Source of the DNA: Hypomesus transpacificus
Taxonomy: Eukaryota; Chordata; Actinopteri; Osmeriformes; Osmeridae
Direction of reading: 5' to 3'
DNA length: 64,000 nucleotides
Assembly: GCF_021917145.1 (NCBI RefSeq)
Contig: NC_061074.1
Coordinates: 9,860,384-9,924,383, forward strand
Shown here piece after piece: positions 26,784 to 38,600 of the stretch. How positions within the stretch are numbered: the first letter of the stretch is position 1; the number at the start of each line of letters is the position of its first letter. The notes below the pieces were generated by a model. The model searched no databases and had not been told where the DNA came from. It was given only the letters and a program-made list of their open reading frames with translations. The translations under genes were made by a program, and so were the position numbers.

Positions 26784-29659
26784 GTGTTTCTCTCTCTGTG
26801 TGTATCTGTGTTTTTGTCTGCCTGTGGTTTGGCTCCGGAACTATTTTTTTCCCTCCCTCCAGTTCCCTCACATAAACACATGACCGTCAGTTCTGTCTTC
26901 CACACATACTTTTTACTTCCTGTGACTGAGCCCAGCTAGCTAACAGTGAAGACACAGGCCATTCCAGCCTCCCACTCCACTCAGCCAGGTGACACTGACG
27001 GCTCTGTCTCACTGACTTCCTGTCTGAAGCTAAATAGGACCAAATCCACCCTATCCAGACCTGAGGCCAAACCGCAGAGAAGACGCACGCGTTGTTTTGG
27101 TCTGCTGGGTGTGTGGGAGGTAGTCGCAGATTATCACGGCTAAAATAGTTTGTTTATTTGACGTTTTACGACGGAAAAGTTGACAGACTTCTCCAAGGGG
27201 GAATTCTTATGTCTGTCTGGTGCAGAAATGTGCGTGATGGTTCGAAGTCTCTTGACTGTGTGTTTGGTTCTAAGTCTCTTGACTGTGTGTTTGGTTCTAA
27301 GTCTCTTGACTGTGTGTTTGGTTCTAAGTCTCTTGACTGTGTGTTTGGTTCTAGGTCTCTTGACTGTGTGTTTGGTTCGAAGTCTCTTGACTGTGTGTTT
27401 GGTTCTAGGTCTCTTGACTGTGTGTTTGGTTCTAGGTCTCTTGACTGTGTGTTTGGTTCTAGGTCTCTTGACTGTGTGTTTGGTTCTAGGTCTCTTGACT
27501 GTGTGTTTGGTTCGAAGTCTCTTGACTGTGTGTTTGGTTCTAGGTCTCTTGACTGTGTGTTTGGTTCTAGGTCTCTTGACTGTGTGTTTGGTTCTAGGTC
27601 TCTTGACTGTGTGTTTGGTTCTAGGTCTCTTGACTGTGTGTTTGGTTCTAGGTCTCTTGACTGTGTGTTTGGTTCTAGGTCTCTTGACTGTGTGTTTGGT
27701 TCTAGGTCTCTTGACTGTGTGTTTGGTTCTAGGTCTCTTGACTGTGTGTTTGGTTCTAGGTCTCTTGACTGTGTGTCTGGTTCCCCCTGCAGGGAGACTG
27801 CCGCTCCTACAGTTATGTGTGTGGCGTCACCAGTAAAGAGGCTCCACACTGGGAATCTCTCATGTTCCTCGCCAGACTCATCCCTCGCATGTGCCACACC
27901 ATCAACAGGTACACACACACACACACACACATGGACAAGCTTCTTGGTGATTCACTGCAATAAGGTGTTATTCCTTTAATGTGACTTTTGCCCATTTATT
28001 AGCTGGGTTCAAATCTTTAATCCCATAATTTTGTTAAATGTCATTTATCCAGGAAATAGAGATTAAAATCTTTTTTTTGCAGGGGTGTTCTGGCATAGAA
28101 GGGCATCAACAAACAAATTTAAAACACACAACACAACATAAGGAAATTACAAACACACCAACCATATCATCCAGCACCAATAAATAACCAAATAAATACA
28201 GCTGCAATAAAAAAAATCGCTATTTCAAAAGCATTGACAGCTAGATAAGCCCTCCCTCCAAAATATTCAATACAGGACAAGTGCTTCTCACACAACCCAT
28301 GTATCCCACACCCCCTAGAGATTCTGTGCACTGTTTCGTAAGTCACTTTGGATAAAACCTCTGCTAAATGTAGACGCACACATACCCTTTCCAGCTGAGT
28401 GTTTGACCCGAGCTTGTGTTCCGTCTCTCTCCAGGGTGGTGTACGTGTTCGGCTCTCACGTCAAGGAGCCCCCCACTGACATCACCCCCACCTTCCTGAC
28501 CACGGGCGTTCTCAGCACACTCCGTCAGGCAGACTTCGTCGCTCACTCCATCCTCAGGGAGTCTGGTAAGGCGTCACGGAACACGGTCATTGTGTGATGC
28601 TCCTTTTGGAAGATAGTTTTTTTTCTTCTCGATAACCGACTCTCGTTAACAACCATTAACCGACAAGACTAAATATATAGAATCGATGAGTGTGTGAACC
28701 GATTTCACAAAATACCAACATACGTTCTTTTCCTCCGTAAGGGGTTGATTTTTGAACTAAAACTGATAAACAAAATGAAAACACATTGAATCCGAGAGCG
28801 TCGACAGCGCTGGCTGTACCTACATTGGAGGCTAGGACAACACGGAAGTACAATTTAGTTTGCTGCTGCTCAACAACAAAAAGAACGATGGCCAAAGTAG
28901 CAGAACGTTGCTAGATTTGTCACAAGTTGCTAGATTTTTTTTGGTCACTAAGGCGACATTGTCGCTAAATTGACAACACTTTTTAACCGATAGTATTAAC
29001 CGGTAAACATTCGTATGGTCGGTTAACAGTTTCACCGTTAGCGTAATTATGAGCATCGTTAGTTTGATCTCTTCTTTCTGTACGCGACAATATCACCTTT
29101 TATATATTGTTGTTTTGCTCTGTGTTTATAGAAAAGCTTTGCACTGCGTGAACTCATCACTCTTTATTTTTACCTCCTGTCCCCCTAATCTCCAGGCTAC
29201 TCTGGGAAGATCAGTCAGATGCCGATCATTCTGACCCCGCTGCACTTTGACCGAGACCCCCAGCAGAAACAGCCTTCCTGTCGACGCTCCGTGGTCGTCA
29301 GAACCTTCATCACCAGCGACTTTATGACCGGAATCCCTGCCACGCCTGGCAACCACATCCCAGAGGAGGTACAGCCTGGCCTAAGCACCACGCCACTTAA
29401 CCTCGCTGCCACGCGTTTTGCCTAGCAACGATGCGTTTTAAGAGGTTTTAACGTGACCCATCGGCATCTTACTTTAGTAATCCTATAGCCTGTAGAGAGT
29501 GTGTGGCATGTTTGTGTTCATCTTCTTACATGTCTTTCTCTGTCTGTTTCTTGCCAGGTGGTGCTCAAGATGGTTAATGAGATCAAGAAGATCCCAGGAA
29601 TCTCCAGAGTGATGTTTGACCTGACTTCCAAACCTCCGGGCACCACAGAGTGGGAGTAG
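20466..29659 (+). CDS. gmps: GMP synthase (glutamine-hydrolysing)
   Basis: Cytosolic enzyme converting XMP, ATP and glutamine to GMP in de novo guanine nucleotide synthesis. Sixteen coding exons: 20466-20492, 22415-22587, 22902-23016, 23248-23345, 23846-23949, 24102-24295, 24803-24968, 25229-25380, 25589-25762, 25870-25975, 26064-26179, 26407-26532, 27793-27908, 28435-28565, 29196-29368, 29558-29659; 690 aa (human 693). The class I glutaminase domain has its catalytic Cys in GICYGMQ and the His-Glu pair in FHPE. The ATP-pyrophosphatase domain has the P-loop LLSGGVDST, then [10 protein letters not shown]. The C-terminal dimerisation domain ends KPPGTTEWE. The first coding exon encodes only MALCNGDSK, as in mammals. 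The exon 4 acceptor is triplicated and the exon 13 acceptor abuts a 20-copy minisatellite. Confidence 0.97.
21930..22070 (-). repeat. SINE/LINE-tail repeat in gmps intron 1 (inverted)
   Basis: Contains AAAAGCAACTTCCAAGAGAG and AGCTTTACAAAAAATTCATA, the inverse of the 59.39-59.46 kb copy. Both resemble the widespread fish tail TGGATAAAAGCGTCTGCTAA. Confidence 0.6.
22607..22780. repeat. GGTTCTGAACACACACAC tandem array in gmps intron 2
   Basis: About nine units of 18-22 bp begin about 20 bp after the exon 2 donor. Confidence 0.85.
23135..23263 (+). repeat. 43-bp triplication including the gmps exon 4 acceptor
   Basis: Three tandem 43-bp units begin at 23135, 23178 and 23221. Each contains TTGTCTATTTTGT, a CCAG and the first 14 or so exon bases (ATGATGAATAAAGT or a near match). 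Only the third unit leads into an open exon. Confidence 0.92.
25000..25140 (+). repeat. tRNA-derived SINE of a second family, gmps intron 7
   Basis: Has a B-box-like GGCCTGGGTTCGATTCCGGC and a body with CTGCATGTCTTCCCCGCTCT. The tail is CAAATAAAGCCACAAAAAA. It lies in sense orientation just after the exon 7 donor. Confidence 0.7.
25428..25505. repeat. Short CCATCTCTGCCCT array in gmps intron 8
   Basis: About six units of 12-13 bp, located about 50 bp after the exon 8 donor. Confidence 0.7.
26740..26820. repeat. (TC)n microsatellite in gmps intron 12
   Basis: A TC run followed by degenerate TCTGTGTTTC sequence. Confidence 0.8.
27239..27783 (+). repeat. 27-bp minisatellite, ~20 copies, ending at the gmps exon 13 acceptor
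   Basis: Units read TCTCTTGACTGTGTGTTTGG plus TTCTAGG or TTCGAAG. The last unit merges into TTCCCCCTGCAG, the true acceptor at 27781-27792. The 27-bp length gives false open frames of over 200 codons on both strands. Confidence 0.95.
28330..28372 (+). repeat. SINE tail fragment in gmps intron 13
   Basis: Contains CACTTTGGATAAAACCTCTG and CTAAATGTAG, a degraded copy of the shared SINE tail. Confidence 0.45.
28610..29045. mobile_element. Probable degraded DNA transposon in gmps intron 14
   Basis: The left edge has GATAACCGACTCTCGTTAAC and the right edge GTATGGTCGGTTAACAG, roughly inverted relative to each other. No transposase frame is present. Assignment is tentative. Confidence 0.35.
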
Positions 29660-32627
29660 AACCAACCAGAACCTCCACGGAGGACTGAGGTAGAAGGGCC
29701 TGGGCCGTTGAGCTCCTAGCTTACTCTTCTCATCCTCCTCCCCTCCTCTTTCCCCAATCCCCCACCCTCCCCCCTCCACCCCAACACTCCAATGGCCTGC
29801 TCTGCCCCTCACCCTACTCTCTAGAACATTCCCATGGAAGGCAAGCAGTACTGTGACCAGCGCACACATGAAGCCACTACTTTGCTAGCCCCCTCCATCA
29901 CCTTTTTGTCGTTGGGACGAGGGGTTGTAATATTGTTGTTTTTGATCACATGATGACTGCATTGTTTTCTGGATCCATGCTCGACAATGCATCGTTATTT
30001 TGTCTTGTTTTGGAGTTGAAGCTTGGCTTCCTGTTTAGAAGCTAGCCGTTAAAAGGTCAAAGTTTAAAGGTCAGGAAGGTTAGGAAGTGAATCAGAACAC
30101 AGTGTGCCTCAGATGAGAAGAATTAAATAAGAAATTGAATAAGACAACCAGGAGAAGAAAAGGTACAAAAATACAGGCCTGTGATTAAAAGTGCATCGAT
30201 TACTTTTGCCTTTTTTGAATCTTTTCTAATTGTAGTTCAAGTTCAGACTTGTTTTCCCCAGGTCAGTTTCGACCCATCTTCATCTCTTCTGCACCTGTAT
30301 ACTGTGCAGGGTGGCAGGGTGGCTTGTCCAACATCATTAATCAGAAAAACCTATGTGATCAATTTTTAGACATTGTTTTTGCCAAATGTAAAGAAGCTCT
30401 GTTGACATCAATATCTGGGTTCTCTGAAGTTAAGAGACATATTTTGTGAAGCTAAACCCTTATTGTTAAGCTCTATTTGAACAGGTGTCAACAGATGGAC
30501 GAGTGGTTAAGTATCACAGATGTGCAACTGTACAGGAGGACCCCAAAATGGTGGCTGGCCTGTTATGTGCCTGTTTCTTTCTGTTGTAACCTTTCTTTTT
30601 TTTAACACATGAAATAATCTGGACTCACTCATCTGAGCGGGCGATAAAATAAATAGTTCCATGCTGCAATATATATGGTTTTTAAGATGAACAAAAATGA
30701 CATGAGGACCGACGGAAGAATAAATGTGAAAATAGTGTAGAAACGATAACCATAATTGTATGAATTTCGTCTTTGTTGTCACCTCCATCATCTGGCAACC
30801 TCTACATGGTGTAGGAGCAACTTTTGCACATTTTCTTGTGACCCATAAAGCCTGGGTGCTTAGTACTTTCAGTTCAGAAGTTAACAAGGAACCTTCACCA
30901 AGTATCCCTTTCTACAGTGTCAAAGTTAGTATTTTTATCTACCACCCCATCTTGAAAGTTTTGCCACTTCCAGACTCCTGTAGGAGCAAGGCATTCCCAC
31001 CTAATAACTTGGCTCTGTGTAAACTGTTTAACAGCCTGGCTCGACCACAGCAAGCCCAGGGCACTGGTTTAACTAAGGCTGTTGTCTTCAGGATCCCACA
31101 CACAAACCATAAGTCCTCATTTAATACATCTTAATGTGATTAAATCAGTACCATTTATTTGTATTTATTGTCTGTGCACCTCTCATCCTTACAATCTTAT
31201 TTCCTCATATGGGGCAAAATATCCAATGCAAATTGAATTTGTTTCTTTAACCGTCTTAATTGCAACTTTGTCCGTCGTCTTTTCCTCTGTGTTGCCTTCT
31301 TGCGTGTGTATTTTAAAATACATATGTCTACTTGGAAAACAACAGCTTAAGCTTATTAGACATTTAATTTTGTAGTTCAATTTTATTGCAATATTGAAAT
31401 AAGATTAAGTTATGCAATTATATATCATGTTCATTTTTGTTGTTTGTTTCGATGCTCATTACCCTTAGTAACGTGCCTCAAACCAAGCCACCGCATGCAG
31501 TTTCAACGGAAATTTGTATAATGAAAAACTGAGCTTTAATAAAGAAGTCCACGTTGAATTTCTTTTTGTGTGATATAATTTACTTTTGTCGATTGAATAA
31601 ATTACATAGCATTCTTTGCAGTGTCTGTCTTAAACTTTCTGCTATGAACGTCAGCCTAGCGTGTTAAACACGTTTTAAACTAATATAAGCCTAGTTGTTA
31701 ATTTAAGAGCATTAGTTCTCATCGATTTCTTTCGAGTTGGAATTGAAAAGTAGCACAAGTTGTGCAGACAGGCTGGGTGGGAACAGTAAATTATCTCTGA
31801 GAATATCACAGTGGGAATTTTTAATCACACCTGTATAAAAGCGACTTTATTGAATTTGATTCGGCCCTGTTTGTGCGCAACCATACCCCTCTGGGGACCT
31901 CCCAGGTCGGGTTCAGGTGTTCACCCCCCTGCTGATTGAGGGACAAGCGGAGGCAAGCTCAGTCACTCATCAACACACCCGACCCAAGAGGCCCTGCACT
32001 GGTAGATACTGTATCTATACTGTTAATAAGCTACATGCAACAATTACGTCCACTGATCACTCAAGCTTAGTGCTCTTGGGAATCGCCACACGCAACTGCC
32101 AATTTACTATGGCCCAGTGGCGGTTTTTGTTATGTAGCATCCTCAGTACAGCTAATTAATCGTCCCACATATTGATAGTATTTTTATCTAGTTTTTGAGT
32201 TTACCGATATGTTTAGACTGCAAAAGGAGCTGGAGAGCGGGCTTGTCTCGCGCCTCTAACTCTAGTCTTTACTGTTCTATGAAACCGTAGCTACAGTAAA
32301 TGCCTCAAGTTATGGCTATATTTCTAATCCAGTCCAGACACTGGCCAGGGGTCACGCAATTGTTTGACCTTAATTTTGCTTCCCTCAGACTGCTCGGTAG
32401 TTCCCGTTTCACACGCTAAACGAGGCGCCGTTTAATCAAACAAGCGAATAGGCATTCACTGTCATCTGGGAGGACAGTCATGGAGTGTGTTGAAGGCTGT
32501 TTTCTGCAGTTTGTGCAGTAGGACTCCCCAGAGGCCTAGTGAAGGCACCTGTCACACAAGCAGCTCTCTATTCTCTCTTGTGTCCTTCACAGTACCAGCT
32601 CCCTGACTCTTCAACAACAACCAGGGC
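29660..32627. other. gmps 3' UTR and intergenic region before the V2R gene
   Basis: From 29660 to about 31560 this is probably gmps 3' UTR, ending at an AATAAA at 31538-31543. The remaining ~1.1 kb should hold the V2R promoter. No other gene was recognised. A 124-codon frame at 30760-31134 lacks similarity. Confidence 0.6.
31538..31543 (+). terminator. Polyadenylation signal, probably for gmps
   Basis: AATAAA about 1.9 kb after the gmps stop. Nearer ATTAAA/AATAAG-type variants exist, so a shorter UTR is possible. Confidence 0.45.
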
Positions 32628-35600
32628 ATGGATATTACTGGTATACATTCTAAAAGTCCGTTGTTTTTCGGAGTATGCGCCTTTCTTCACTTTTACGCGT
32701 CTGTCTCGGCGGAATCTAGCTGCAAACTGAAGGCCAAATTCAACCTTCACGGTTACACAAATGTAGTGAAGAAAAAGGTGGTTGTTGGGGGAATGTTTGC
32801 CGTTCACCAGACTGTCGCCTCAACCCCGACAAACACCTCGTCCGTACCCCTTTCCCTGGGATGCGAGGGGTGAGTAGAGACTGTTTTCATGGTGCCCTTT
32901 GTTAACCTGCATCTGTAGGCTATCCACTGCAGAATACCCTAATATTTAAATGTGGGGTAAGACCTTTATGGTAATGTAAAAATACAATAAAATGCTAGCC
33001 TATTAACATGTAGCCTATGAGTGATTAGGCGATTTAAAATGATTCCATGCACTCGCACATTCAACTATAAGCCTACGGAGGTCAATATTTACGGTTGTTG
33101 GCATCCGTGTTGTAAAGGGAATGATGTAGCCTATGATGTAAATAAATGTAAGCCTTTTCATCAACACCGATGATTGTGAATGGGCCCTCTGTTTCGCTGC
33201 CTGTAACCGTAAAACTAAAAAAAAAAGTTAGTTATATTAGCGACCTCTAGTGGGTATTTTATGTTACGACTCAGATGACGAAAATAAACCCATAGTTCTT
33301 TCAAACAGTTTCAACTTCAGGACGTTCCGCTGGACTCAAACGATGCTCTTCGCCATCGATGAAATAAACAAGCGGAAAGACCTCCTTCCTAACACAGACT
33401 TGGGATACGTTATCTACGACTCGTGCTTCACCATTTCCAAGGCAGTCGAGGGCACGCTCACCTACCTAACGGGGCAGGAAGAGGCCGTGCCCAACTACCG
33501 CTGTGGCTCTGGGCCGCCGCTGGCAGCACTGGTGGGGGCGGGGGGGTCCGATCTGTCCATCGCCACCGCCAGGATACTGGGGCTCTACCACTTCCCTCAG
33601 GTTGTGTGTGTGTGTGAGAGAAAGAGAGCCTGATGTACTTGTTTGATGTGTTTTAATGTGTGTCTTCTGCGCTACACAACAAATCACAAGGACATTACAA
33701 CAGTCTCAGAGGACATTACATGTTTCTACTAATACTACTGCAGCAAGATGGAGAGGGGTCTTTTATTTTGACTGTATTCCGTCCTCTCTCGCCCCCCTGT
33801 CTCGCCCCCGTCTCCTCCCTGTAGGTGAGTTACTGCTCTTCGTGCTCAGCCCTGGAGAGTAAGTTCCAGTTCCCCACCTTCCTGAGGACCATCCCCAACG
33901 ACGTCCACCAATCGGAGGCCATGGCTCGCCTGGTGCTGCACTTCGGGTGGACCTGGGTGGGCACCATCGCCGCGGACGACGACTACGGCAAGTACGGCAT
34001 CAAGGCCTTCAAGGAGCAGGTGGAGGAGGCGGGGGTTTGCATCTCCTTCTCTGAGACTCTGCCCAAGGTGAGGAGGTTCTACTGTTTCAGTCCTCCCCCC
34101 ACCCCATCCCTCTTTTCCCGCCAAAACCACACACGCGCGTTCTTTCTCCCTCGTTTTCATTCGCTGGCAGAACCCTCATTGGCCGGGTTTCCCAGATTCA
34201 TTTAGAAGGTCTTAACGCTAAGAGCTTCTTAGGAGCGTTTTAAAAACGCTCTAGAACGCTCTTAGAACGCTCCTAAGAAGCTCTTAGCGTTAAGAGCTTC
34301 TTAACGTATCTGGGAAACCCGGCCATTGTAAATATCAAGGTCAACGTGCTTTTTACACTTTCCCGAATCCTCTCCTCCTCTGTCCGTCCGTCCGCCAGGT
34401 GAGCTCTCCTGAGGACATCAGACGTATCGTGGACACGGTGGTGGAGTCCACCGCCAAGATCATCGTGGTGTTCTCGTCGGACGTGGACCTGAGTCCCCTG
34501 GTGCAGGAGCTGCTGCGGCACAACGTCACCAACCGCACCTGGGTCGCCAGCGAGGCCTGGGTCACCTCCGCTCTCATCAACCAGCCCGGGGTGAGGGGGG
34601 CGGGGCTGACACAGGGGGGTCGGGGGTGGAGGCAAGGTGAGGGCGTCGACCTTGGCTGAAAAAGCCAGTGAGGAGAGTGAGGGGTCATTCTTCAGAGGAA
34701 CTCAACTATGCTGTGAGTGTGTGTGTGCGTGAAGGGGGGGGTCAGATGGCTGAGCGGTTAGGGAGTCGGGCTAGTAATCAGAAGGTTGCCGGTTCGATTC
34801 TAGGCTGTGCAAAAAGGCATTTCACCTTACTTGCCTCAGGGGGAATGTCCCTGTACTTACTATAACTTGCTCTGGATAAGAGCGTCTGCTAAATGACTAA
34901 ATGTGCAGGTCAGCTCTGTGCTGGGCGGCACCCTGGGGTTCGGGCTGCGGCGTGCTGAGATCCCCGGCCTCCAGCGCTACCTCCTGGACCTGGACCCCTA
35001 CGACCACTCCCTCTCAGAAGAGTTCTGGCAGAAGGTGTGTACAACATCACCACTCACCTGGACGTCTGTGACGTCTTCCAGATCCCCGACTCACCATTGA
35101 CACAACACTAGACCTGCATCCTAACTGACCTACCCAGAACTATGAAGAGGACGCCCTGGTAGTATCTAGTATGTTTGTGTGTGTCCTTCAGGTGTTCAAC
35201 TGCACGCTAGACTATGGGCTGGCTATGAAGAAGGCCAAGGAGCTGGCCAGGGCGGCGGGGGCTAACGGGACCCTGTACAGGAGTGTGAGGGGGCTGCCTG
35301 AAGGGCTGTGCACTGGCAAGGAGACTCTGGAACGCCTCAATAACACTTACACCGATGTGTCCCAGCTACGCATCACATACAGGTAGGCACACTCTACACT
35401 GCATCACATACAGGTAGGCACACTCTACACTGCATCACATTCAGGTAGGCACACTCTACACTGCATCACATACAGGTAGGCACACACTACACTGCATCAC
35501 ATACAGGTAGGCACACACTACACTGCATCACATACAGGTAGGCACACTCTACACTGCATCACATACAGTTAGGCACACACTCTACACTGCATCACATACA

Positions 35601-38600
35601 GGTAGGCACACACTCGACACTGCATCACATACAGGTAGGCACACACTCTACACTGCATCACATACAGGTAGGCACACATTCTACTCTGCATCACATACAG
35701 GTAGGCACACACTCGACACTGCATCACATACAGGTAGGCACACACTCGACACTGCATCACATACAGGTAGGCACACACTCTACACTGCATCACATATAGG
35801 TAGGCAAACACACTACACTGCATAACATACAGGTAGGCACACACTCTACACTGCATCACATACAGGTAGGCACACACTACACTGCATCACATACAGGTAG
35901 GCACACATTCTACACTGCATCACATACAGGTAGACACACACTCTACACTGCGGATGAGGATGAAGGGGGAAACGTGTCTAAGGCGGTCTGCAATACGTCA
36001 TCACACTTTCTGCAGTGTGGTGATGGTGATGATGATGGTGGTGGTGATGGTGTGGTGTTTCTTCAGTGTGTATAAGGCGGTGTACGCCGTGGCCCAAGCC
36101 CTGCACAACCTGGAGTACTGTGAGCCGGGCAAGGGGCCCTTCACCAATAACAGCTGCGCTGACATCAGCAACTTTGAACCCTGGCAGGTCAGAATGTGTG
36201 TGCGTGTGCCTTTGTGTACGAGTCCCATTTAAAGATGTCCTCTTCTTGCGGATATACCTTCCTCTCAAGCTCCTCCTCCTCTCTTTCCTCCAGCTGATGT
36301 ACTATCTAAAGAACGTGAACGTCACTATCCCTCACACTGGAGAGACCATAGTCTTTAACAACGGTGATGTGGACGGCTATTACGACATCCTCAACTGGCA
36401 GATCGACGGTGACGGAGAGATCTCCTACGTGTCCATTGGTCAGTACAACGGCACGGCGCCCCCAGAGGCTCGGATGACCATCAACAACGACTCCATCGTC
36501 TGGAGCAACGAAAGGCTGGAGGTGAGATGTGAGATGATCAAGGGTATCCAACAGCAGCTGTGTGTGTGTGTGTCTGGAGAGCCTGTCATGAAAAATAGTT
36601 GAAAGAAAAAACAGACATAACCAAAATGAAGACGGAAGGGGTGGCACAAACTGCAATCTCTCGGGGCCCGAAATGTGTAGCTGCACCCTGTCTCTGCATG
36701 AGTACGTGTGTGAGTGTGTATTCCGTTTCGGAATGCTCCACTGACGCCCACCCTCGTCTCCACGCCACGTTCCAGCCTCCGCGCTCCCTGTGCAGTGAGA
36801 GCTGCCAGCCAGGCACCAGGAAGGGCATCCGGCAGGGGGAGCCGGTCTGCTGCTTCGACTGCCTCCCCTGTGCTGACGGAGAGATCAGCAACTCCACCGG
36901 TACGCCGTCCTCCTGTCACTGCACCCTCCTGTCACTGCACCCCCTGTCACTGCACCCCCTGTCACTGCACTGCACCTTCCTGTCACTGCACCCCCTGTCA
37001 CTGCACTGCACCTTCCTGTCACTGCACCCCTTGTCACTGCACCTCCCTGTCACTGCACCCTCCTGTCACTGCACCCCCTGTCACTGCACCCTCCTGTCAC
37101 TGCACCCTCCTGTCACTGCACCCTCCTGTCACTGCACCCTCCTGTCACTGCAGCCCCTGTCACTGCACCCCCCTGTCACTGCACCCCCCTGTCACTGCAC
37201 CCTCTTGTCACTGCACCCTCCTGTCACTGCACCCCCCTGTCACTGCACTCCCCTGTCACTGCACCCTCCTGTCACTGCACCCTACTGTCACTGCACCCTC
37301 CTGTCACTGCACCCCCCTGTCACTGCTGCCCCCTGTCACTGCACCCTCCTGTCACTGCACCCTCCTGTCACTGCACCCTTCTGTCACTACACCCTACTGT
37401 CACTGCACCCCCCTGTTACTGCACCCTCCTGTCACTGCCCCCCCCTGTCACTGCACTGCACCCCCCTGTCACTGCATTGCACCCCTCTGTCACTGCACCC
37501 CCCTGTCACTGCACCCCCCTGTCACTGCACCCCCCTGTCACTGCACTGCACCCCCCCCCCCGTCACTGCATGTATTCTAGACTAGTTCAACAATCTGATT
37601 GAGCAGTTGAGCTGTGTGTTTTGACTTGTAAGAGGGGTTGACTTGTAGAGGTGTCCGTGACAATCCTCTCTCCTTCCTCTGTGTCCAGATGCCAGGGAGT
37701 GCATCCAGTGTACTGAGGATTACTGGTCCAACCAGGCCCGGGACTCCTGCGTGCCCAAGACCATCGAGTTCCTGGATTTCAGTGAGCCTCTCGGAATCAC
37801 CCTCATAGCCATCTCTGCCTTTGGAGCGCTGGTCACTATTGCTGTCGCCGTGAGTCACAGCACTCACTCACACACTCCTAACGCAAGCACATGCACACAC
37901 TCTCCTAAGCATAACGCATACACACACAACTCTTAACACAACACACGCATAAACCACGTGCATACTCCAAGCCCCACCCACACACACACCAAATACAACA
38001 TTTGCAGACGTTGAAGCCCCCCGTTGATTCCTCTCTTGGTAGGTGGTGTTCCTGGTCCACCTGGGCACCCCTCTGGTGAAGGCCAACGATGCCCTGCTCA
38101 GCTTCTCTCTGCTCCTCTCCCTGATGGTCACCTTCCTGTGCTCCATTGTGTTCCTGGGGGAGCCCCAGCACTGGAGCTGCATGACCAGCCAGGTGGCTCT
38201 GGCCCTGGGCTTCGCTCTCTGCCTCTCCTCCATCATGGGTGGGTAGGAGACTGTGCCTCTGTGTCTGTGTGCCTGTGTGTGTGTGTTAAAGGCAAGATTT
38301 ATAACTAGTTCATCAACACTCCATCGCTCTCTTGCTTTCTTCATTTCTCTATCTCCATCCCTGGTAATGAGCCGACGTGTCTGTTCTGCACCAGGTAAGT
38401 CGGTGGTGTTGATGCTGAGGGCCAGAGCCCTGAAGGCAGCCAGGGCCAAGGCCAAGGCCGCCTCTAAAGCTGCCGCAGAGGCTGCTGCAGCCAACACAGG
38501 CCCCGACGTCATCGTCACCAACAGCAACAACAGCAACAGCAACAACAACGACAGTGCACCCAACGGCAACCTTTACGTCGACCCGATCGGTCCTGCCCAC

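Noticed and set aside
27158-27979. 273-codon open frame with a nonapeptide repeat (and antisense 254-codon frame)
   Set aside because: It is the translation of the 27-bp intronic minisatellite, which is a multiple of three; there is no similarity outside the array.
30760-31134. 124-codon frame downstream of gmps
   Set aside because: No family similarity and it lies in the probable gmps 3' UTR; consistent with chance.
34738-34815. tRNA gene at the SINE head
   Set aside because: A- and B-box-like motifs exist but no cloverleaf could be drawn, and the same head recurs with a SINE body and tail.
36599-37585. Frames of 288-328 codons on plus
   Set aside because: They combine a shifted reading of V2R exon 9 with the 15-bp intron array; the true exon 9 is in a different frame context.
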